64,000 bases of DNA from Gracilibacillus timonensis (GTDB lineage: Bacteria; Bacillota; Bacilli; Bacillales; Amphibacillaceae), in the NCBI RefSeq assembly GCF_900086715.1, contig NZ_FLKH01000012.1, forward strand, positions 1,054,001 to 1,118,000, in the 5' to 3' direction. Positions 60,001 through 64,000 of the stretch are shown here, piece after piece. The position numbers were made by a program, and so were the translations under genes. Positions within the stretch are counted from its first letter, which is position 1, and every line of letters begins with the position of its first letter. Below the pieces are notes generated by a model. That model ran no database searches. It had not been told where the DNA came from and was given only the letters and a program-made list of their open reading frames with translations.

Positions 60001-60085
60001 ATTGATTAAAAACGCCACATTTGAACTAGAAAGTGAAGAGGGGAAAGGAACAAGAATTTGGATTCGACTGAAAAGAAACGGGTGA
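57035..60085 (+). CDS. 1016-aa hybrid sensor kinase: 7TMR-DISM, degenerate HisKA, REC, LytS-type kinase
   Basis: Order: signal/TM 4-22; extracellular DISMED2-like jelly roll 40-200 (VLNGEWQFYKG, YIDVPASWDE); seven helices about 205-410; a HisKA region where the expected His is Lys441 (LFKTSKELDRPIDDI); HATPase_c 505-655 (LLENAIENT, EDTGKGI, GMGLGLTI); receiver about 692-805 with phospho-acceptor Asp741 (LAVIDIKMPDIS) and Lys793; then a LytS-type His_kinase domain with His832 in QITPHFLFNTLNTII and a second HATPase (VEDNGVGIPKE near 985). The first module therefore cannot autophosphorylate in the usual way, but keeps an ATP site; the second should be active. It faces a LytTR regulator operon. 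AAAGGAG precedes the ATG. Confidence 0.9.
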   Translation: MRKKVVIILSIMVILFFIISIIGGASKYWKQEITAEQGVLDLTDYNVESNEMIVLNGEWQFYKGQFLDPASAVNTSNSGYIDVPASWDERYPSLKEDVEVGTYRLVIQLPEDGNYGIRVNMIRNASNVFINGVEANEQGKVSTESTEYQYRQGKYEAYGQSDNKEMEIMIHVANYQHPNGGIIKPIIFGNEEQIELLADRNKMMEGFVLSGFVLLAIIAFSNFIQQNKSRHELYFALSSLLLAVYIAAGGNEKLIYLLFPNLSNSNLLSIQLPSAILFTLFFLLFIYSLFRKYANLYIVKVLVILLILQVVYHAVPIRIFEVVPFITLESGLVYFVILISLPYLYFIFILFKAFRDRAEGIEYLMLVVTSLICYAIALSLDLLFGIHVDQLTIFSLFFMGLGFSFYISYRRRLIFEKLDRLSLDLLTQEQLKEESLFKTSKELDRPIDDIIQSSTILMKGESGPLKMQQQELVYDVKNNADKLAQLLENFRNAMADKEQLTMKIEPLHLKVINEMVDDVSLHVNNSVEVVIENRLAMDSPLVMANENSLKQVILQLLENAIENTESGKIVVENKVINQMMHLSVEDTGKGIQEKYIPYVFDTFFQIPEAQKTTSSGMGLGLTITKNFVTLMHGEIWVESSSAKGTRITFTLPIAETNQEEEWLTQEKEMAKKGSEEVSLSEQTEKEAIDAKVILIADSDPDHFLHLSFILSQSGYRVIAAHKGADMDGFLKRESIHLAVIDIKMPDISSLALINTIRQEYNQVELPILLLSPFILKTDKNSLLQAGVNDFMRKPVAENELLPKIQSLFAVQDAVEQSITNELKAYHAQITPHFLFNTLNTIIALSYKDGDKSREALSYLSIYFRAKLNYQKQQSLVPLDDEIELVQAYLAIEKLRFGDRLTIHYNIDEQAQILIPSMTIQPLVENAIQHGLFAKPIDEPTFSLSIKEEEDVIVIRVEDNGVGIPKEKQEQLLRGESQRFGFKNPFAKLTLIKNATFELESEEGKGTRIWIRLKRNG

Positions 60086-60162
60086 CCATTTATAGAACAA
60101 TACATAGGTCAGCCTTGCTTTACCAAAGAAAACATAAAAAACTTTATAAAAGCAATATTCTA

Positions 60163-60195
60163 AAAAATAGACGTTCGATAAGAGCGTCTATTTTT
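60163..60195. terminator. Bidirectional terminator between kinase and LytTR operon
   Basis: AAAAATAGACG (60163-60173) pairs with CGTCTATTTTT (60185-60195); T/A runs on both sides suit both convergent transcripts. Confidence 0.85.
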
Positions 60196-60230
60196 ATGAC
60201 ATATTTTTAGTGCTAGTGATTGGTATGCCA

Positions 60231-60761
60231 TTACTCCTCATCAGCTAATAACTGGATTTTGAAAATATTTGTAATGCCGGTGCGGTCGGTGAATAGTGTG
60301 ATGGAAACCAAATCACCTTCTGACAAATCAGAAAGCTGGATAACTGTATCCTGCTGATATATCCTCGAAAATTCTTCCAATATATCATCATATTGAAACT
60401 CACCTCGATAATTCTCATCATTGAGGAAAATACCATCAACTAATATAGAGTTCTCGCCAACTTCTTTTACTTCGGCATAGAATGTCTGAATATCGGAATG
60501 CGACAGTTCCCATGCATCTTCTTCGTAATCTTTATAAGCATTCATATATCCCACATAATAGCTAATCAATATGCCGGTGAGTAAAACGATAATGGTCATA
60601 ACAATAGCGACTTTATTGGGGGGAACCATTTTACGCTTGCCTTCGGTTGCTCTTAAAGCCTTATTGATATGCCGTTTATAGACTTGAAAATAAACAACCA
60701 CCGTAGCGACTAATATCATTAGAATGGCAAACAGTATGAGAAAATAAATAGGAAAACCCAT
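60231..60761 (-). CDS. Membrane protein partner of the LytTR regulator (176 aa)
   Basis: Start at 60761 (GAGGAGGTGATTAC upstream); the open frame extends further but overlaps the LytTR gene. Two helices at about residues 4-25 and 47-67 (IYFLILFAILMILVATVVVYF, VAIVMTIIVLLTGILISYYVG) followed by a beta-rich, probably extracytoplasmic domain (about 75-176: VKEVGENSILVDGIFL, GDLVSITLFT). LytTR genes commonly sit next to a membrane partner that inhibits them, though usually of the DUF3021 or LytTR-inhibitor type; this one is not recognised. Confidence 0.7.
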   Translation of the reverse strand: MGFPIYFLILFAILMILVATVVVYFQVYKRHINKALRATEGKRKMVPPNKVAIVMTIIVLLTGILISYYVGYMNAYKDYEEDAWELSHSDIQTFYAEVKEVGENSILVDGIFLNDENYRGEFQYDDILEEFSRIYQQDTVIQLSDLSEGDLVSITLFTDRTGITNIFKIQLLADEE

Positions 60762-60774
60762 GTAATCACCTCCT

Positions 60775-61227
60775 CTATATTCCGAAATATTCTTTAAAAA
60801 TATAATAATAGCTTCTTGTAACATCCACACTTTTTCCGTTTGACATGGTAAGAATAAATTTTGACGAAAGAGTAGGTGTAATTCGCTGAACTCTATCCTT
60901 TGCAATGACAACAGAATTACTTATACGCAAAAATTTTGTTGGGTCAAGCAAACGGACAATTCGATATAATCGGTCACTAGCTTGATATAATGTTTCTTGC
61001 GTTTGAACTTCAACAGAGTGTCCGAATGTTTCGATATAAACAATCTCATCTACTGATAAAATAATCCGCTCATTGGCTTCTTTTTCTCTCACTGTCAAAT
61101 GATCAATGAAGCTATTGGTTTCACTTAATACGAAGTCGGCAGTATCGTCTATTACAATCCCTCGTTCTTCGAGCGCACATTTGATTTCATCATAATGCTC
61201 ATTGCTAATGTCAAGCTTGATTTTCAA
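60775..61227 (-). CDS. LytTR-family DNA-binding regulator
   Basis: 150 aa from a TTG at 61227 with GAGAGGAGGTT upstream; earlier in-frame ATGs lack a site. The C-terminal LytTR domain (about residues 55-150) has VDEIVYIETFGHSVEVQTQ, LYRIVRLLDPTKFLRISNSVVIAKDRV and TPTLSSKFILTMSNGK... VTRSYYYIFKEYF. The N-terminal 50 residues (KIKLDISNEHYDEIKCALEER) match the short helical part of receiver-less LytTR proteins, which are typically controlled by a membrane partner. The 1016-aa LytS-type kinase encoded convergently has no receiver-type partner nearby; a functional link is an inference. Confidence 0.88.
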   Translation of the reverse strand: MKIKLDISNEHYDEIKCALEERGIVIDDTADFVLSETNSFIDHLTVREKEANERIILSVDEIVYIETFGHSVEVQTQETLYQASDRLYRIVRLLDPTKFLRISNSVVIAKDRVQRITPTLSSKFILTMSNGKSVDVTRSYYYIFKEYFGI

Positions 61228-61344
61228 ATGGCAACCTCCTCTCGCTCCGCTGGGTACATGACCATTTTTCAAAAGTAGTATAGCAAACCGGATATTCATT
61301 TTTCAATATAAGAAGAACACTTTACAGAAATAGCCTCATAGATT

Positions 61345-61600
61345 ACATCAAACAGCGTATACAGCAAAATCGGAAGGCAAGGGGCGGAATGGTAACGTCG
61401 GGGAATGCGAAAGGCTCTGAGTAGTGAACACAGAGCCAATACGTGAGGAAGTAAACTTGGATATGTTGGCTAGAACGTAAGCCTAGATAAATCAAAGATA
61501 ACCTATTCAGAGGAGAACCAGGATCAGAAACGAACTTGGAAAAACCGATCGTCCAGGATCGAAGAGTGTACAGCAAATGGGATCCAAATGGATAGATGCG
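61345..61600 (+). mobile_element. Possible group II intron remnant (structured RNA-like sequence)
   Basis: This gap has no gene, and its text differs from its surroundings: higher GC, many short complementary blocks such as GGCTCTG (61407-61413) with CAGAGCC (61431-61437), GGCT/AGCC and AGAACCAGGATC followed by CAGGATCGAAGA. Such GAAA-rich stem loops are typical of domain I of bacterial group II introns. The same feel is found 2 kb downstream at 63395-63591. No reverse-transcriptase fragment was seen. The assignment rests on pattern only. Confidence 0.3.
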
Positions 61601-61780
61601 TCAGATAATTCACATCATCTCCTTTATCTATCGGTACACCGATTCGTTTAAGGTCAACAGGAAGACGAAGGTTTAATTATTTCGGGCATTCGGATTATAG
61701 TGTGGAAAATCCATTTTAATATTTTTATTCGGACAAATCTCATTCGGAAAATCGTGTGTAAAAGGGACTATAACAATTCC

Positions 61781-61857
61781 ATCAAATAAATTTGATTTAA
61801 ATGGTTGCAATTTGAAATAATGAATAATATAATAACAATACATCAAACAAATTTGAT
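61781..61857 (+). promoter_or_regulatory. ars promoter with two ArsR-type operators
   Basis: ATCAAATAAATTTGAT (61781-61796) and ATCAAACAAATTTGAT (61842-61857) are near-identical palindromes of the ATCAAAT-N2-ATTTGAT ArsR/SmtB type. Between them lies the promoter TTGCAA (61805-61810), 17 bp, TATAAT (61828-61833). Operators thus bracket the promoter, 61 bp centre to centre (about six helical turns). Confidence 0.85.
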
Positions 61858-61876
61858 ATAAGGAAGTGAAACCAAA

Positions 61877-62200
61877 ATGGTGTTACAAAATATAAGTGAT
61901 ACGAATCAACAGGAAATATTTAGAACTTACGAAGTTAAATTCAAAGCCTTGTCTGATCAAATCCGCCTGAAGATCATGTATGAATTAAACCAGAAAGGAC
62001 AAATATGTGTTTGTGACTTAACTGAAATTATTGGTTTATCACAATCAAAATTATCTTATCATCTAAAGATTTTGCTTGATGTCAATCTAATTGAAAGGGA
62101 AAAAATCGGTACTTGGAATTATTATCGTTTAAATGAAGAAGAGGTAAGAGGACTACTCTCAGAAGAATTGTGCTGTATTTTTTATCCAGAGAGGAAATAA
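61877..62200 (+). CDS. arsR: ArsR/SmtB-family metalloid-sensing repressor
   Basis: 107 aa. Helix-turn-helix: FKALSDQIRLKIMYELNQKG, then the As(III) sensor pair Cys44-Val-Cys46 in QICVCDLTEIIG, and the recognition region LSQSKLSYHLKILLDVNLIEREKIG. A C-terminal Cys pair (EELCCIFYPERK, Cys98-Cys99) could add a third ligand. Arsenite or antimonite binding would release the repressor. It is expected to bind the four palindromes in this operon, two at its own promoter and two before the permease. AAGGAAGTG precedes the ATG. Confidence 0.92.
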   Translation: MVLQNISDTNQQEIFRTYEVKFKALSDQIRLKIMYELNQKGQICVCDLTEIIGLSQSKLSYHLKILLDVNLIEREKIGTWNYYRLNEEEVRGLLSEELCCIFYPERK

Positions 62201-62217
62201 AAAATTTTAAGTTAAAC

Positions 62218-62257
62218 ATCAAATAAAATTGATCTATATATATCAATTTTTTTTGAT
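62218..62257 (+). promoter_or_regulatory. Second pair of ArsR-type palindromes before the permease
   Basis: ATCAAATAAAATTGAT (62218-62233) and ATCAATTTTTTTTGAT (62242-62257), two degenerate copies of the operator 24 bp apart, lie between arsR and the permease gene. They may control an internal promoter or form a cooperative array. Confidence 0.65.
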
Positions 62258-62283
62258 TTAAAATAGAAAATGGAGGCAAAAAA

Positions 62284-63168
62284 ATGGATAGTTTTTTGCA
62301 GTTTTTGAAAACATTTTTTACGCTTTTTATGGAGTTAACAGTGCTATTTATTTTTATCAGCTTTTTGGTGAGCTGGTTACAACAAAAGGTTACTGAGGAT
62401 AGAATTAAACGGGTACTAGATCGTCCGAATAAATGGAGTGGTTATCTTTATGGAACAGGGCTAGGTGCTTTGACCCCGTTTTGTTCATGCTCCACCATAC
62501 CAATTTTAGCGGGCTTATTATCTTCCAAAGCACCATTTGGTCCTTCAATGTCATTCTTGATTGCTTCACCTCTCTTGAATCCAGTCATCGTAATATTACT
62601 TTGGACCTTACTAGGATGGAAGTTAACACTTTATTATGTTGTCATTGTAGGGGTATTTTCAGTATTGATTGGTGTAGTTTGGAAAACATTGGGGCTTGAG
62701 CATTCTGTTAAAAACGTGAACGTTAGAAAAGCAAGCAGTCAAGAGGACAATCTTAAGAAATCAAAGTGGAAATTAGCGCTTGAAGATGCTTGGGGATTCT
62801 TTTATCCATTACTGCCTTATTTATTAATTGGTGTTTTTATTGGGGCATTTATTTATGACTTTATTCCGCAAGAATTTATCGTCAAATATGCAGGAGGCGA
62901 CAAGCCTTGGACAATTCCAATAGCCGCAGTTGCTGGTATTCCAATGTATATTCGTGCAGAAGCAATCTTACCTATTGGTGACGCTCTAGTAAGCAAGGGG
63001 ATGGGGATTGGTTCCGTTATCGCCCTCTTAATCGGAGGAGCAGGGGCAAGTATTCCCGAAGTTGTCTTGTTGAGTAAGCTTTTCAAGAAAAAATTAGTGA
63101 TTACATTTGTAGCTTCTATTTTGATAGTTGCTATTAGCACAGGATTTATTCTTCAAATATTTCTTTAA
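62284..63168 (+). CDS. arsP: ArsP-like permease (DUF318)
   Basis: 294 aa with about eight helices. LGALTPFCSCSTIPILAGLL holds the Cys67-Ser-Cys69 pair that binds trivalent organoarsenicals in ArsP; PFGPSMSFLIASPLLNPVIV and the second-half repeat (AVAGIPMYIRAEAILPIGDALV... LIGGAGASIPEVVLL) complete the DUF318 (PF03773) fold. Known ArsP proteins export methylarsenite and roxarsone(III)-type drugs. It is controlled by the ArsR upstream and followed 14 bases later by a 49-aa Cys-pair protein. Confidence 0.9.
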   Translation: MDSFLQFLKTFFTLFMELTVLFIFISFLVSWLQQKVTEDRIKRVLDRPNKWSGYLYGTGLGALTPFCSCSTIPILAGLLSSKAPFGPSMSFLIASPLLNPVIVILLWTLLGWKLTLYYVVIVGVFSVLIGVVWKTLGLEHSVKNVNVRKASSQEDNLKKSKWKLALEDAWGFFYPLLPYLLIGVFIGAFIYDFIPQEFIVKYAGGDKPWTIPIAAVAGIPMYIRAEAILPIGDALVSKGMGIGSVIALLIGGAGASIPEVVLLSKLFKKKLVITFVASILIVAISTGFILQIFL

Positions 63169-63182
63169 AGGAGGTGATTCGT

Positions 63183-63332
63183 ATGGCAGAAAAAAAGTCA
63201 GGGCTTAAAAAATTGCTCTCTAAGTCCAATAAAGACTGTTGTAGTATTGAAATCGAGGAAGTAAAAGCCAGTGAAAAAGACTGTTGTGATACTACGGAAC
63301 AGAAGAGTGATAAACAACAGAAAGAGGCTTGA
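63183..63332 (+). CDS. 49-aa protein with two vicinal Cys-Cys pairs (putative metalloid chaperone)
   Basis: AAGGAGGTGATTC, a near-consensus ribosome binding site, precedes ATG 63183. The protein is MAEKKSGLKKLLSKSNKDCC, then SIEIEEVKASEKDCCDTTEQ and a K/Q-rich tail. The repeated K-D-C-C motifs resemble vicinal-dithiol sites for As(III) or other thiophilic ions. Position as the last gene of an ArsR/ArsP operon and the strong site argue that it is real. I know no named family; an arsenical chaperone or scavenger is a reasonable but untested idea. Confidence 0.7.
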   Translation: MAEKKSGLKKLLSKSNKDCCSIEIEEVKASEKDCCDTTEQKSDKQQKEA

Positions 63333-63360
63333 TGATCAGTCAGAATTTTTTGGCATCGAA

Positions 63361-63394
63361 ACAAAGGACTTTCTAAAAAAGTCCTTTGTTTTTC
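63361..63394 (+). terminator. Terminator of the ars operon
   Basis: A perfect 11-bp stem ACAAAGGACTT/AAGTCCTTTGT (63361-63371, 63379-63389) followed by TTTT. Confidence 0.9.
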
Positions 63395-63591
63395 GCGAGT
63401 GGCAGCACATACCACTAAAGGGTGAAAGTCCCGAATGCGCCGCCCAGCCGGAAAGCATTAGCTGACATGTAGTGCGCGTACTGTGAAGTAGCGTGCGGAG
63501 GACATGAAAGCAAACCTCTGACCAGAGCTGGGATCCCATGATGGCATGAGAGAAGGATGACTGTGCAAAACAACAGGAAGTCCAAATAGCT
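63395..63591 (+). mobile_element. Group II intron 5' fragment (domain I-like RNA)
   Basis: The sequence from about 63395 holds the phrase GGGTGAAAGTCCCG (63420-63433), a signature of domain I of many bacterial group II introns, followed by paired blocks and GNRA-like GAAA loops (CCGGAAAGC, CATGAAAGC). It is much richer in GC than the neighbours. It ends abruptly at about 63592 where nucleoside-phosphorylase coding sequence (minus strand) begins. There is no intron-encoded protein, so only the 5' part is left. Confidence 0.55.
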
Positions 63592-64000
63592 GGCAATCTC
63601 GACATGTTTGGTGTTTAGTGCTTGCTTGATGCAGGCTAAAAGCTGAAAGTCTGGAACAGCTGGATAAATTTCTTCCATATAAGCCTTGGTTGTTCCTTCA
63701 TCACGGATCGCACCCGTTGCGACAAGAAGATCGCCAAGCTGCATTTCAGGTTGGAGGGCCCCGCAGCTGCCTATCCGAATCGCATACTTGACCCCAATGT
63801 TCGCAAGTTCTTCCACACCAATTCCAGTGGATGGTCCGCCCATGCCAGTTGACATCACGAGTACACGAGTCCCATTGTAGTATCCAATCAAACTTTTATA
63901 CTCCCGATTAAAGACTAATTCCTTTGGAGAATCCAACCACTTTTTTAATCGATCTACACGTGCAGGATCACCAGGCAGGAGGACTTTATCAACTGCTATG
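63592..64000 (-). pseudogene. Nucleoside (uridine-type) phosphorylase, truncated; 5' end outside window
   Basis: On the minus strand the frame runs in from the window edge: AVDKVLLPGDPARVDRLKKW, then STGMGGPSTGIGVEEL (nucleoside/phosphate site) and IRIGSCGALQPEMQLGDLLV, closely matching uridine/purine nucleoside phosphorylases of the PNP_UDP_1 family. Homology stops at HVEIA (about 63592), where the next residues should contain the conserved C-terminal S-D-x-F/Y region; instead intron-like RNA sequence reads through in an open but meaningless frame. About 100 C-terminal residues are lost, so the product is almost certainly non-functional. Confidence 0.75.

Noticed and set aside
63415-63936. 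173-codon minus-strand frame as an intact gene
   Set aside because: Only its first part is nucleoside phosphorylase; the rest is antisense to intron-like sequence, and the true 5' end lies outside the window.

Overview
The window is about 64 kb of low-GC (roughly 38-40 % by eye) Firmicutes chromosome. It is gene-dense, with AGGAGG-type ribosome binding sites, TTG/GTG starts, sigma-A promoters (TTGACA-17-TATAAT) and sites resembling LexA, PerR, Fur and MhqR boxes. A CotA-type laccase, an RsbT-type kinase, a Bce antimicrobial-peptide module and a UvrX/YolD pair point to a spore-forming Bacillaceae, plausibly one of the halotolerant genera. Species cannot be fixed from sequence alone. No rRNA, tRNA or CRISPR array was seen.

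Layout. 1-8.6 kb: a partial flavoprotein, a LexA-controlled UvrX/YolD pair, two uncharacterised small genes, catalase, a MarR/WrbA quinone-stress pair with matching operators, and an Rpn-type nuclease with an in-frame 12-bp repeat. 8.7-15.6 kb: drug-efflux genes (MerR plus DrrAB-like ABC; a second three-gene ABC operon behind an orphan TetR-type operator; an MFS pump; PadR). 15.6-24.2 kb: accessory metabolism (AHSA1/SRPBCC, CotA laccase, 3D/LysM wall protein, Rossmann protein, RibD_C/ATP-grasp divergon, aldo-keto reductase, RidA). 24.5-34.3 kb: a BceRSAB module and a divergent two-component system with a LanFEG/BcrA-like three-gene ABC transporter. 34.3-38.7 kb: a truncated TetR, SufU, TetR/GNAT, and AraC/DUF2000/LysE. 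38.7-51.5 kb: iron and stress genes: PfeT with PerR and Fur boxes, a SatD/DUF3307 pair, an APH-fold kinase, an IsdG-type haem monooxygenase, a Fur-box operon (33-aa peptide, methyltransferase, saccharopine-dehydrogenase-like enzyme) divergent from a LuxR-type regulator, a Fur-box esterase, a cupin and an MpsC-like protein. 51.7-57 kb: RsbT, a Cys-rich copper-storage protein, MarR with DUF1772, lactonase-like MBL, methyltransferase, and a dead lipoprotein binding-protein gene. 57-61.3 kb: a 1016-aa chimeric sensor kinase facing a LytTR regulator with a membrane partner. 61.3-64 kb: an ArsR/ArsP/vicinal-Cys-peptide operon with four ArsR-type operators, next to group II intron-like sequence that truncates a nucleoside phosphorylase gene.

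The themes are envelope and drug defence, oxidative and quinone stress, and iron and arsenic handling, with several decayed genes that mark this as a plastic region. The most interesting under-described items are the SatD/DUF3307 pair (a cyclase-fold-like protein with its own HTH and promoter-overlapping repeats), the Fur-box micropeptide/methyltransferase/saccharopine-dehydrogenase operon, the ArsP operon with its 49-aa Cys-pair protein beside intron debris, and the double-module kinase whose first phospho-accepting His is a Lys.
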